A stretch of DNA of 64,000 nt, taken from UBA6912 sp963792895 (lineage in GTDB: Bacteria > Actinomycetota > Acidimicrobiia > Spongiisociales > UBA5794). Numbering within the stretch: position 1 is the first letter of the stretch; every line of letters starts with the position of its first letter. The notes beneath the pieces are model-generated. The model worked only from the letters and a program-made list of their open reading frames with translations. It had not been told where the DNA came from and did not search any database. This document shows positions 16,931 through 25,290 of the stretch, in pieces. The translations under genes were made by a program, and so were the position numbers. Where the stretch lies: assembly GCA_963792895.1 (NCBI GenBank), contig CAWBYA010000007.1:496001-560000 (forward strand), read 5' to 3'.

Positions 16931-18031
16931 TCACTCCTCTTCCACGGTGTGCGGCTTCTTGCGGCTGTGGACGGGCGAGATCAGCGTCGACACGATCCCA
17001 TCCATGAATCCCTGCCCCGGTTTGGCGACGGTGCGGCGCTTCTTCTGCGACCACACGGTCTCTGGCCGGCTCTGCAGCAGAATCACGTTGTCGGGTGGCT
17101 CGAGGTCGGCGTCGATCGCCCACTCGACGTCCTGGGGGGTGCCGTAGTGGCGCTCGGCACGCCGCGCCATCTCCGCAACGGCCTTTATCTCCCGATCGTC
17201 GAGGCTCGACGCCTGCGCACGATCACCGTCCAGCTCGGCCACCTCCACCTTTCCGGCTTCCGTGAGGCGGTACTCGATCGTCTTGGGCGAGATCGTCCGC
17301 TTCACCACCTCGTAGATCACCTTGTCGACCAGGAAGTTGTCCGGGGTCACCTCGCCGGATACCACGGCCTCGCCGAATCCCCACGACGAGTCGATGGCGA
17401 TCTGGGACCGGTCGCCATCCGACGGGTTGAGGGTGAATGCAACGCCTGCTGCCTTGGGGCGGACCATCTTCTGGATCCCAACGCTCATCGAGATCACCTC
17501 GTGGTCGTGGTGGGTCTCGTGGCGGTAGGCGATGGCACGGTCAGTGAAGATGGATGACCAGCACCGCTTGACGTGATCGACGACGGCGTCCGTGCCCTGG
17601 ACCCACAAGAACGTGTCTTGCTGACCTGCAAATGAAGCGTCTGGCAGGTCCTCTGCAGTCGCGGACGAGCGGACGGCAACAGGCACGTCAGGGACGCCGC
17701 AGTGAGTGCAGAGCTCTTCGTACGCGGTCCGGACGGACTGTTCGACGTCACCGTGCATCGGCACGTCTTCGATCAGGGCTCGGACGTAGGCAGCCGTGCG
17801 ACGCAACCCAACCGGATCCTTGAAGTCGATCCCCGTGAGCGCCCTGTTCACCTTGGCGCGCGTCTCGGAATGCTCACGCAGCGTGTGGTACGCCTCGGTC
17901 GTGAGGGCGAATCCCGGTGGAACGGGTAGCCCCGCCGCGATCATCTCGCCGAGCGAGGCGTTCTTGCCCCCGACCCTTCCCTTGTCGGACCGCCGGTAGT
18001 CCTGGAACCACACGATGTAGTCGTTGCTCAC
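16931..18031 (-). CDS. ATP-grasp subunit of a split PEP-synthase-like aryl kinase
   Basis: I start at GTG 18031, which has GAGGTGG five bases upstream; ATG 18049 lacks a ribosome site. The 366-residue protein is only the ATP-binding part of PEP synthase (GRVGGKNASLGEM, AVRSSATAEDLPDASFAGQQ, and VEWAIDADLEPPDNVILLQS at the end) and has no phosphohistidine domain, which is supplied by the next gene 107 bp downstream. The pair corresponds to phenylphosphate synthase beta or CreH. It should phosphorylate the partner's His from ATP, giving AMP and phosphate. Confidence 0.85.
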   Translation of the reverse strand: MSNDYIVWFQDYRRSDKGRVGGKNASLGEMIAAGLPVPPGFALTTEAYHTLREHSETRAKVNRALTGIDFKDPVGLRRTAAYVRALIEDVPMHGDVEQSVRTAYEELCTHCGVPDVPVAVRSSATAEDLPDASFAGQQDTFLWVQGTDAVVDHVKRCWSSIFTDRAIAYRHETHHDHEVISMSVGIQKMVRPKAAGVAFTLNPSDGDRSQIAIDSSWGFGEAVVSGEVTPDNFLVDKVIYEVVKRTISPKTIEYRLTEAGKVEVAELDGDRAQASSLDDREIKAVAEMARRAERHYGTPQDVEWAIDADLEPPDNVILLQSRPETVWSQKKRRTVAKPGQGFMDGIVSTLISPVHSRKKPHTVEEE

Positions 18032-18245
18032 GTGTTCCACCTCGCGCATCGTTGGAGTCGGCGCGTGAAAGGAGAGTCGTTGCTCAGGCGTGAGCGTCGG
18101 GCACGCCTCACACACACCGCCTCCAGGAGATCGCAGTGCTGCGCACCACTCGAGATGCCAGATCGCCGTCCTGCGCACTGCGCTGAGATGTTTGGAGGCA
18201 GACGGTGCGGTTCCGCCGCTGGCCGCGCTCTGGCACAGATGATGG

Positions 18246-18605
18246 GTGGGGGAGCTCCAGCGGCTCACCGTCTGGTCGAAGTCGCGTGTCCTCGTGTCGG
18301 CGACCTACGACGTGACAGATTCGTTCCCCGACGACGAACGGATCGGGCTCACGTCGCACATGCGCCGGGCCGCGAACTCGATGGGTGCCAACATCCCTGA
18401 GGCTCGTGGCCGTCCCGATGCTCGGGATCGGGCGACACTGCTGGGGTACGCTCGCGGAAGCAAAAACGAGGTGGAGCACCATCTCATCGCTGCCGCCGAC
18501 CTCAGGTTGATCGATCGAGATTCGAGGGCTCCCCTGCGGCATCGCGTCGACGAGATCCGACGGATGCTCTCTGCTCTCCGTCGCCGAATCCTGGCCGAGA
18601 CCTGA
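18246..18605 (+). CDS. Four-helix-bundle protein (23S rRNA intervening-sequence family)
   Basis: The 119-residue sequence matches the four-helix-bundle family often found in 23S rRNA intervening sequences but also free-standing: FPDDERIGLTSHMRRAANSM, then an IPEARGR motif and GYARGSKNEVEHHL. Function of the family is poorly known. It is the only plus-strand gene inside the minus-strand aromatic block, lying between the kinase subunit and the histidine phosphatase and diverging from the kinase gene. No rRNA is nearby. Confidence 0.8.
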   Translation: MGELQRLTVWSKSRVLVSATYDVTDSFPDDERIGLTSHMRRAANSMGANIPEARGRPDARDRATLLGYARGSKNEVEHHLIAAADLRLIDRDSRAPLRHRVDEIRRMLSALRRRILAET

Positions 18606-18617
18606 TGCCGAACGGCC

Positions 18618-18711
18618 GACATCTGGCATCTGGAAGCCCTGCCAATCGCCAAGCGTTCTCGGCGAGGCCGCAGGCCCAGCCATCTCGAAGCGACCGGAGG
18701 GAGCGATCTGG
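18618..18711. repeat. Dispersed intergenic repeat, diverged copy
   Basis: Contains two heptamers (CATCTGG twice, 18620-18633) and a block beginning CATCTCGAAGCGACC that resembles the copy at 19832. It lies between the convergent four-helix-bundle and histidine phosphatase genes. Confidence 0.45.
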
Positions 18712-18715
18712 CTAC

Positions 18716-19777
18716 TCACGCCGGCTTCCACTCCTCGCCGAACTCCCAACTCGGGAGGCTGTCCATCTCTGGCACGTGGACCTCTTGGACGCGGTTGCGG
18801 TAGCTGACGAGCGCTTCGCGGCCGCCTTCCATCAGCTTCACGCGAACGTGTTCGGTGTTGTAGGGCTCGCCCGGGTCGTAGCCGAAGGCCCAGGTGGCGA
18901 AGGCGCGGATCGGACCGGAGTGCGTCGCCACGACGAGGCGGGCACCGGGATGCTCAACCGCGAGGCGGCGCAACCCGATCCAGAACCGGCGGACGCACAT
19001 CGCGGGGGGTTCGAAGTGCATCATCGGAATCGTGAGCCAGTGCTGGATCGGGTCGGCGCCACCTTGCTGGGTGCGCCAGAAGCGGTCGACCTCGACCAAC
19101 CACATCGGGCGGTCCCCAAGAGCCGTTCGCTCGAACTCCTCGAGCAGTGAGTAGTACTGCCGGAAGGCTGCGGTGACATCGCGAAGGCCGTCGGGAGTCG
19201 CTACCTGGAAGTTGCGGAACTCGGGCATCGGTTCCGGCTCGAAGACCTTCAGGTCCTTCTCGAACATGGCGAGCCCGTCGAGTAGGCCGCGATAGATGTT
19301 CTCCGCCGTCTGGCCTGCGCGGTTCGTCGCTGCGCTGCGCACGACGACGGTCTCGCCGCTCTTGACCCGCTTGGCGATGGTGTGACCGTAGGTGTGGGCC
19401 TGCCAGTTGCCGAGCGGGGTCAGCCCCGACTCCGTCGAGTAGCCCTGGGTCTCGCCGTGCCGCACGAGGTAGATCTCGTTGGCGACGCTGGGACGGGCCG
19501 CAGCGGGTGCACTGATCTCCTTGTTGCGGTTGTCCTCGCTCAGCGCCTGTTGCACGCCGAGCCCGGAACGTTCCCACAGCGGCGGCAGGGTCTCGACGAC
19601 CGTCTCTTGCGACCGGCGGTCGCGGAACCGGCGCAGGTAGAGCGGCATCGTCTCGTCGGTTTCCTCGTCGACGTCGGAGGCGTGGCGGGCGCGCCGTTCG
19701 AGGTACTTGGCGAGATACAGCGGCGCCTCGTCCCGGTCGGTCCGAGGAAGATGCGGCCGGCGCGTCTCGTCAGTCAT
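18716..19777 (-). CDS. Histidine phosphatase family protein with repeated N-terminal motif
   Basis: From ATG 19777 the 353-residue protein has a histidine phosphatase (phosphoglycerate mutase-like) core from about residue 100: the catalytic YLVRHGETQG, later RSAATNRAGQTAENI, and the second His in VVATHSGPIRAF. The first 95 residues are unusual, charged, and contain a motif twice (PLYLAKYLERRA at 19-30 and PLYLRRFRDRRS at 45-56). Lying between the extradiol dioxygenases and the aryl kinase genes, it may remove phosphate from a pathway intermediate. A phosphoglycerate mutase role is less likely given the context. Confidence 0.82.
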   Translation of the reverse strand: MTDETRRPHLPRTDRDEAPLYLAKYLERRARHASDVDEETDETMPLYLRRFRDRRSQETVVETLPPLWERSGLGVQQALSEDNRNKEISAPAAARPSVANEIYLVRHGETQGYSTESGLTPLGNWQAHTYGHTIAKRVKSGETVVVRSAATNRAGQTAENIYRGLLDGLAMFEKDLKVFEPEPMPEFRNFQVATPDGLRDVTAAFRQYYSLLEEFERTALGDRPMWLVEVDRFWRTQQGGADPIQHWLTIPMMHFEPPAMCVRRFWIGLRRLAVEHPGARLVVATHSGPIRAFATWAFGYDPGEPYNTEHVRVKLMEGGREALVSYRNRVQEVHVPEMDSLPSWEFGEEWKPA

Positions 19778-19790
19778 GCGACCGCCGGCC

Positions 19791-19897
19791 GAGATGGCAG
19801 ATGCCGGGGAGATGCCGGGCTGCGCCACCCTGAGATCTCGAAGCGAGCGCAGCGACCAATCCGATGTCGAGGAGCGAGTGCAGCGAGCGATCTCATG
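19791..19897. repeat. Dispersed intergenic repeat with AGCGAGCGCAGCGA blocks
   Basis: Two related blocks (GATCTCGAAGCGAGCGCAG from 19834 and GTCGAGGAGCGAGTGCAGCG from 19866) are preceded by period-7 to 13 GATGCCGG units. It fills the gap between the histidine phosphatase and the extradiol dioxygenase gene and touches the latter's stop. Confidence 0.55.
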
Positions 19898-20804
19898 AGT
19901 GCTCTGTCAAGAAGCGTTGATTCACGACGCCCTCGTAGTAGAAGATCGCCCTGCCCATGTCGGCCTCGGTCCAGGTGACGGGCTCCCGGTCGGGATCCAC
20001 CCAGTAGCCGCCGGTGTAGACCTCGTTGCGGTTGCCTGCAGGGTCGAAGAAGTAGAGGCCGTAACCGCGGGTGGCGCCGTGGCGGGTCGGGCCGGCGTCG
20101 ATGCGGACGCCGTGATACGAGCACATGTCTGCAGCCATACGCACCTGGTTCCAGTCGTCGAGCCAGAAAGCGAAGTGGTGCAGCGCTGCGTTCGGTCCGG
20201 TGATGAAGGCGACGTCGTGGGGAGTGTGGGTCCGCTCCAAGAACGTGCAGAGCTGGTGGCCGTCGTCGGCGAGGATCTGCTCGGTGAGGCGGAACTCGAG
20301 CACATCGGTGTAGAACGCCGTGACGGCATCGACGTCCTCGCACATCAAGAAGACGTGATCGAGCCGAGGCGGATGGATGCCGACCAGTCCTTGTGGCTCT
20401 GGGGGCGGGTTGGTGAGGGGAAGGAGGTTGCCCACCTGATCCATGCCCCACACCAGGTCGGTGGTGTGGCCGGACGGCGCCTCGAAGCGAAGGGTCTCGC
20501 CTGAGCCGAGTCCTATCTCACCGGCGGCGAACCGCTTCACAGAGACACCCGCGGCTTCGAGTCTGGCCTGGTAGAGGTCGAGGTCGTCACGATCCTGGAG
20601 CTTGAAGGCGACGACTTCGAGCCCGTAGGTCGGGGCATATTTGAGGATCAGCGAGTGGTGCTGGTGCTCGTCCCAGCACTTGAGGAAGACACGATCCGCC
20701 TGGCGGTCCGTCTCGATGAGGCCGACCACCTCGGCGTAGTAGGCCGTTGCGAGCTCCAGATCCGGCACCCGAACCTCGAGATGCGACAACCGAAGGATCC
20801 CCAT
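19893..20804 (-). CDS. Extradiol ring-cleavage dioxygenase (catechol 2,3-dioxygenase type), copy 1
   Basis: The 303-residue two-domain vicinal-oxygen-chelate protein has the Fe(II) ligands of the XylE/DmpB type: His150 (PRLDHVFLM), His210 (ALHHFAFWLDD) and Glu261 (GNRNEVYTGGY), with the second-shell His242 and Tyr251. It should open a catechol next to its hydroxyls to give a 2-hydroxymuconic semialdehyde. It follows a close paralogue on the same strand; the two may differ in preferred catechol. The start is ATG 20804, which aligns with the paralogue's MGILRL. Confidence 0.9.
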   Translation of the reverse strand: MGILRLSHLEVRVPDLELATAYYAEVVGLIETDRQADRVFLKCWDEHQHHSLILKYAPTYGLEVVAFKLQDRDDLDLYQARLEAAGVSVKRFAAGEIGLGSGETLRFEAPSGHTTDLVWGMDQVGNLLPLTNPPPEPQGLVGIHPPRLDHVFLMCEDVDAVTAFYTDVLEFRLTEQILADDGHQLCTFLERTHTPHDVAFITGPNAALHHFAFWLDDWNQVRMAADMCSYHGVRIDAGPTRHGATRGYGLYFFDPAGNRNEVYTGGYWVDPDREPVTWTEADMGRAIFYYEGVVNQRFLTEHS

Positions 20805-20938
20805 CAGTGGGCGCCTTCGGAGCATGGTGCGAGGTACGCGGTACTGAGTTCTCGGTGGTGGCCAGAGCGAGCAACGGACCTTCGCGACGTATGGAAGGAG
20901 GTGCTCGAGGGGGAAGAGCTTCGCCGTTGCCCCCAGAT

Positions 20939-21035
20939 GTCAGAACGATCGAGGCGCTCGCTCCCAGACGTCAGACGCCAGAGAAGACCAGCGGGCCAGG
21001 TTTGCCGCATCGACATCTGATCTCTGACGTCTGTT
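20939..21035. repeat. Dispersed intergenic repeat, copy 2
   Basis: Begins GTCAGAACG, followed by a GGCGCTCGCTC block and CAGACGTCAGACG heptamers (20964-20982), with an inverted partner at 21012-21035 (ATCTGATCTCTGACGTCTG). It lies between the two extradiol dioxygenase genes and shares its order of blocks with the copy at 14964. Confidence 0.65.
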
Positions 21036-21052
21036 GTGTGGCATTCCGCGTC

Positions 21053-21961
21053 TCATGTGTGGACTTTCATGAAGCGTTCGTTGAGGTCGCCTTCGTAGTA
21101 GAAGATCGCCTTGCCGATGTTGTCCTCGGTCCAGGTGATCGTCGGGAAGTCTGGGTCGGGGCGGTAGCCGCCGGTGAACACCTCGTTGCGAGTGCCCATC
21201 GGGTCGAAGAAGTAGATGGTGTTGCCGCGAGTGATGCCGTGGCGAGTGGGTCCCACATCGATTTGGATGGCGTTGTAGGCGAGGATGTCGGCCGCCTTGC
21301 GCACGTGGTCCCAATCGTCCAGCCAGAAAGCGAAGTGGTGCAGCCCGCCGTTGGGGCCTGAGACGACGGCGAGATCGTGCGGCGAGTGCGAGCGCTCCAT
21401 CCACGTGCCTATCTGATGTCCATCCCCGTCCAGCAGTTGCTCCGTGAGGCGGAAGCCCAGCACGTCCATGTAGAACTTGGAGGCTTCGGGTACTTCCTCG
21501 GCGGTGACGAGCAAGTGGTCCATACGCGGGGGAGCAATGCCCTTCAATCCTTGGACGGTTGGGTGAGGATTGATCTTGGGAAGAAGGCCGCCCACCTTGT
21601 CGACCCGATGGACGAGCTCCATCTCGTGGCCCGACGGCGTTGCGAAACGGATCGACTCGCCTTGGCCGATTTCCTCGCCCTTGCTCATCCGGCTGACCGC
21701 ATAGCCGTAGTGCTCGACCCTCTGCTCGAGATCCGCGAGGTCGTCCTCGTCCTCCACCTTGAAGCTGAAGCGATCGATGCCGACTCTCGGGTCGTAGCGG
21801 ACTGCAAGGGAGTGGTGGTCTTCCTCATCCCAGCACTTGAAGAAGACTCGGTCGCTCGTCCGCTCGACCTCGAGCATCCCCATGACCTCGGTGTAGTACG
21901 CAGTGGCGAGGTCGAGGTCGGGGACCGTGATGTCGACGTGTCCGAGACGCAGGATGCCCAT
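21053..21961 (-). CDS. Extradiol ring-cleavage dioxygenase (catechol 2,3-dioxygenase type), copy 2
   Basis: This 302-residue paralogue of the next gene has the iron ligands His149 (PRMDHLLVT), His209 (LHHFAFWLDD) and Glu260 (TRNEVFTGGY), plus His241 and Tyr250 as second-shell residues. It is the first gene of the minus-strand catabolic operon. The ATG lies only about 7 bases after a -10-like TAGGGT, so the transcript is probably leaderless. Upstream is the operator-like element shared with two plus-strand promoters. Substrate is a catechol; which one cannot be told. Confidence 0.9.
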   Translation of the reverse strand: MGILRLGHVDITVPDLDLATAYYTEVMGMLEVERTSDRVFFKCWDEEDHHSLAVRYDPRVGIDRFSFKVEDEDDLADLEQRVEHYGYAVSRMSKGEEIGQGESIRFATPSGHEMELVHRVDKVGGLLPKINPHPTVQGLKGIAPPRMDHLLVTAEEVPEASKFYMDVLGFRLTEQLLDGDGHQIGTWMERSHSPHDLAVVSGPNGGLHHFAFWLDDWDHVRKAADILAYNAIQIDVGPTRHGITRGNTIYFFDPMGTRNEVFTGGYRPDPDFPTITWTEDNIGKAIFYYEGDLNERFMKVHT

Positions 21962-21967
21962 CTACAG

Positions 21968-22005
21968 ACCCTACCGATGGCGTTCCCTGATGTGGGATGC
22001 CGTTC
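21968..22005 (-). promoter_or_regulatory. Operator and promoter of the minus-strand catabolic operon
   Basis: Read on the minus strand, two half-sites GGAACGGCAT and GGAACGCCAT lie 20 bp apart (element 22005-21979), then 5 bp, then the -10-like TAGGGT (21973-21968). The same element with the same 5-bp spacing occurs at 26370 and 30644. It probably binds the cluster's IclR regulator. Confidence 0.65.
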
Positions 22006-22087
22006 CGCATATCGGCACGGACGGACGTGGCGAATTTGCGCACACTTAAGACACCGGAGAAGTTGCGCTAGGCAACCATCGCCGAGC

Positions 22088-24265
22088 ATGCCGAGCATGA
22101 ACCGCTCTCGCCCTCGTCGCATCGCCCGGATCCTGGCTGCACTCGTCGTCGGCATGGTCACGACCCCGCTGGCATCGGCCATCGCCGCCGATGAGACCGT
22201 CGTGATCACGACGACGCTCGAACCGAAGACCCTCACGGTGACGCCGGGGACCACCGTCATGTGGGTGAACGAGGATGGCGACGAGCACCGAATGCGATCC
22301 GATACCGGACCGGAGAAGTTCGACTCCGGCAACCTGGCGCCGGGAGAGTCCTTCACCTTCAACTTCGCTCTCGAGGGCACCTACCCGTACATCGACGATC
22401 GCAACGATTCCAACACCGCGTACCACGGCACGATCATCGTCACCGCAGACGCACCGCCGCCGGACCCCGGCGACCCACCGCCGCCGCCACCGGCGGCCGG
22501 CGACGTCACGATCGTTGACCGCAGCTACTCGCCCGGCTCGATCACCGTGGCCGCAGGGGCCACGGTGACCTGGGCGAACAACGACAACGAACAGCACACC
22601 GTCACCGCAAACGATGCGTCGTGGGACAGCGGCATCTTCGACCAGGGCGGCACGTACAGCCGCAGCTTTGCGGCGGCGGGGACCTACCCATACTTCTGCG
22701 TCATTCACCCGGACATGACCGGGACCGTGGTCGTCGTTGCCGGCGATGGCACTGCTCCTCCGCCGCCTTCACCCCCGCCTTCACCTCCGGCGCCGCCCGC
22801 ACCGCCCGCGCCGTCGCCTCCACCGGCGCCAGGGGACGTGAACATCGTCGACTTCGCTTTCGATCCGGTGTCGCTCACGGTGGCGCAAGGGGCCACGGTC
22901 ACGTGGGCGAACGCAGGCGCCGCTCCCCACACTGTGACGGCGAACAGCGGGTCGTTCGACTCCGGATTGCTGTTCGCAGGAGACACTTTCTCGCGGACCT
23001 TCGCTGCTGCGGGCACGTTTGCGTACTTCTGCACGCTGCATCCCGAGATGACGGCGACCATCCTGGTCACGGGAGCCGGCGGCGCACCCCCGCCTCCTGG
23101 GGATCCTGCGCCCCCTCCGGGCGGCGATCCGCTCCCGCCGCCCGGAGGCGGCACGGCACCGGTACCGGTCGCCGGCGGCATTGCCATCGTCGACAACGCG
23201 TACAGCCCGGCATCACGGACCATCACGACCGGAACGACGCTCGTCTGGACCAACACGGGCGCCATCCCTCACACGGTGACGGCGAGCGGCGGTGGCTTCG
23301 ATTCCGGCGTCCTGCTCAGCGGCGGCACGTACCGGCGGACATTCACCCAGCCAGGGACGTTCGACTACTTCTGCACGATCCACCCGACCATGAAGGGGAC
23401 GGTCACCGTGACGGGTACGCCGACCGGCCCTGCGCCGCTGGACGAGGGCGGCGCCGCCACGGGCGCCGGCGGCGGCGATCTGGCTTCCGCAGGCGGGCCG
23501 TCGAGCGTGGCGATATTCGACAATGGCTATCGCCCGGGCGACGTCACGATTCCCGCGGGCTCGCAAGTGTCGTGGTCGAACACCGGTGCCATCCCCCACA
23601 CGGTCACTGACCGCGACGGGAGTTTCGACTCCGGGATCCTCCTCGCCGGTGACGGCTATTCGCGCCGCTTCACGACCCCCGGCATCTACGAATACTTCTG
23701 CACCATTCATCCCGGAATGGTCGGGACTGTCACGGTGACCGAAGCGACCGGACCGATCGACGAGTCTCTCGACGACGAGTCGCTCGATGCGGCCGCACCC
23801 GGCGGTGAGGGGGAGGGTTCCGATCTTGCGGCCGACTCGGCACGTGGGCCGGCCGTGGTTCGCCGCAATGTGCGCATCGTGGACAACGACTTCGCGCCGC
23901 GTTCGTTGACGATCGAAGCCGGACAGGCGGTCAGGTGGACCAACGCAGGGGCGATTCCCCACACCGTCACCGCCAACGACGGCACGTTCGACTCGGGACT
24001 CATCGAGACACAAGGAAGCTTCGACCTCGTGTTTGCCGAAGAGGGATCCTACGAGTACTTCTGCACGCTTCACCCCGACATGGTGGGCATCGTCGAGGTC
24101 GTGGCCCCGGCGCCTGCGGTGCTGAGTGCGGGCGCTGGGGCCGGAGCTGCAGGCCCAAGCGACGCCGTGGCGTTCATCCTCGCCGGATCGATCGTGGCCG
24201 CCGTTGGAGCCTTCTCGTTCGGGATGGTGCAATTCGGCAAGGCCGCCGCTCGAGACGGAACCTGA
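22088..24265 (+). CDS. Membrane-anchored protein with six tandem cupredoxin domains
   Basis: The 725-residue protein has a signal peptide (to about residue 33), six plastocyanin-like domains separated by Pro/Gly-rich linkers, and a C-terminal membrane helix (about 690-715). Domains 2 to 6 each keep a type-1 copper site: a His in EQHTV, APHTV or IPHTV and C-x2-H-x2-M with Cys at about 204, 315, 429, 538 and 659. Domain 1 keeps a His (DEHRM) but has lost the Cys and is probably copper-free. It should bind five coppers outside the cell and could pass electrons along the chain. ATG 22097 is an alternative start. Confidence 0.9.
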   Translation: MPSMNRSRPRRIARILAALVVGMVTTPLASAIAADETVVITTTLEPKTLTVTPGTTVMWVNEDGDEHRMRSDTGPEKFDSGNLAPGESFTFNFALEGTYPYIDDRNDSNTAYHGTIIVTADAPPPDPGDPPPPPPAAGDVTIVDRSYSPGSITVAAGATVTWANNDNEQHTVTANDASWDSGIFDQGGTYSRSFAAAGTYPYFCVIHPDMTGTVVVVAGDGTAPPPPSPPPSPPAPPAPPAPSPPPAPGDVNIVDFAFDPVSLTVAQGATVTWANAGAAPHTVTANSGSFDSGLLFAGDTFSRTFAAAGTFAYFCTLHPEMTATILVTGAGGAPPPPGDPAPPPGGDPLPPPGGGTAPVPVAGGIAIVDNAYSPASRTITTGTTLVWTNTGAIPHTVTASGGGFDSGVLLSGGTYRRTFTQPGTFDYFCTIHPTMKGTVTVTGTPTGPAPLDEGGAATGAGGGDLASAGGPSSVAIFDNGYRPGDVTIPAGSQVSWSNTGAIPHTVTDRDGSFDSGILLAGDGYSRRFTTPGIYEYFCTIHPGMVGTVTVTEATGPIDESLDDESLDAAAPGGEGEGSDLAADSARGPAVVRRNVRIVDNDFAPRSLTIEAGQAVRWTNAGAIPHTVTANDGTFDSGLIETQGSFDLVFAEEGSYEYFCTLHPDMVGIVEVVAPAPAVLSAGAGAGAAGPSDAVAFILAGSIVAAVGAFSFGMVQFGKAAARDGT

Positions 24266-24322
24266 ACCCCCAGCCAAGGGTTCCGGAAGGCAACCTCGCC
24301 TCAACTCCCGGCCCCAATCCTG

Positions 24323-24352
24323 ACAACCGGCGCGACGATGGCTCCCGGTTGT
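24323..24352. terminator. Bidirectional terminator
   Basis: ACAACCGG (24323-24330) and CCGGTTGT (24345-24352) form an 8-bp stem with a 14-nt loop between the convergent cupredoxin and repeat-protein genes. Confidence 0.55.
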
Positions 24353-24361
24353 GCGTCCGCC

Positions 24362-25123
24362 TCACGGCGTGGTTGCGTACGCGGCGAACCGAAGCGACTC
24401 GTTGTACAAGAACGATCCGTCGGCATCTACCACCGTGAAGGGGTTCAGGGCGGTCAACCGCGCCGTCTCGTTGGCGGCAAAGGACCCGTCGGCGTCGAGG
24501 GTGACGGAGGGTGCCAGCGCCATGAAACGCGTGGTCTCGTTGGTGGCGAAGCTCGTGTCGCCTGCGGTCGCCAGGAGCGGCGCCAGTCTGAGCAACCTGC
24601 CGGTCTCGTTGGTGGCGAATGACCCGTCTGCGTCGAGAACCACGAGCGGACCGTAGGCCAGGAGCCGGACCTTCTCGTTAGTGGCGAACGACCCGTCGTA
24701 GTCGATGGTCGGGAACAAGGCCAGGAGCCGGGCCGTCTCGTTGGCGGCGAATGACCCGTCTGCGTCAAGCGCGATCGCCGGGCCGATGGAGCCGAGCCGC
24801 GCTGCCTCGTTGGCGGCGAACGATCCGTCTGCGTCCACGACGATTGCAGGTGCAAGGGCCGCCAGGCGCACCGCCTCGTTCCTGGCAAACGACCCGTCGG
24901 TGTCGATCGTGACCGTCCCGTCCTCCCGGGCAAGCGTCACGATCAATGCCGTAGCCACTACCACGGCGAGCACCAGGAGCCATCCCATCCAGCGCACGTA
25001 CCCGGTGGGGCGCCGTTTCGGGACGGCTTCCTCCGGGGGCATGTCGCGCAGTGGCAACTCGAAGTCGACATACGTTCTCGCCCGTGCTTCCTCCCTCTTC
25101 GGCCGTTCGAGGATCTTGGGCAT
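24362..25123 (-). CDS. Single-pass membrane protein with eight 23-residue DADGSFAANE repeats
   Basis: A charged cytoplasmic N-terminus (residues 1-45) precedes one membrane helix (about 47-65). The whole external part is eight tandem units of about 23 residues with consensus DADGSFAANETARL followed by a short Ala/Leu/Pro segment; units 4 and 6 each lack one residue. The D-x-D-G start and conserved Asn-Glu suggest a Ca2+ or ligand-binding repeat, but it does not match EF-hand, dockerin or RTX repeats that I know. GGAGG precedes the ATG. Convergent with the cupredoxin gene; no functional link is shown. Confidence 0.85.
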   Translation of the reverse strand: MPKILERPKREEARARTYVDFELPLRDMPPEEAVPKRRPTGYVRWMGWLLVLAVVVATALIVTLAREDGTVTIDTDGSFARNEAVRLAALAPAIVVDADGSFAANEAARLGSIGPAIALDADGSFAANETARLLALFPTIDYDGSFATNEKVRLLAYGPLVVLDADGSFATNETGRLLRLAPLLATAGDTSFATNETTRFMALAPSVTLDADGSFAANETARLTALNPFTVVDADGSFLYNESLRFAAYATTP

Positions 25124-25290
25124 AGCGTCCTCCTTCCGTATCTCCCCTCATTGTGCGGAGCGCGGCTTGTGCGCCACGGGAGCCGGGTTTGCGCGCAGCT
25201 TGCGGTTGGCATGCATCCGATCGGGACGTCTGCCCCTTGGCGCGTGCGTCGTGTCGGTGCAGGCTGTCGAGGGGTGATCGGAGTCCAGTG

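Noticed and set aside
16824..17123. Upstream extension of the PEP-utilising gene
   Set aside because: The extension is Arg-rich and antisense-like over the kinase subunit gene; ATG 16823 has a strong ribosome site and starts the conserved protein.
15015..18031. Rifampin phosphotransferase
   Set aside because: That enzyme is a single chain with a different domain order; here the ATP-grasp and phosphohistidine parts are separate genes inside an aromatic catabolic operon.
18032..18268. Upstream extension of the ATP-grasp subunit gene
   Set aside because: Cys/Ser-rich non-conserved sequence without an SD, overlapping the divergent four-helix-bundle gene.
22088..24265. Long minus-strand open frames opposite the cupredoxin gene
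   Set aside because: They mirror the repetitive domains and encode no recognisable protein.
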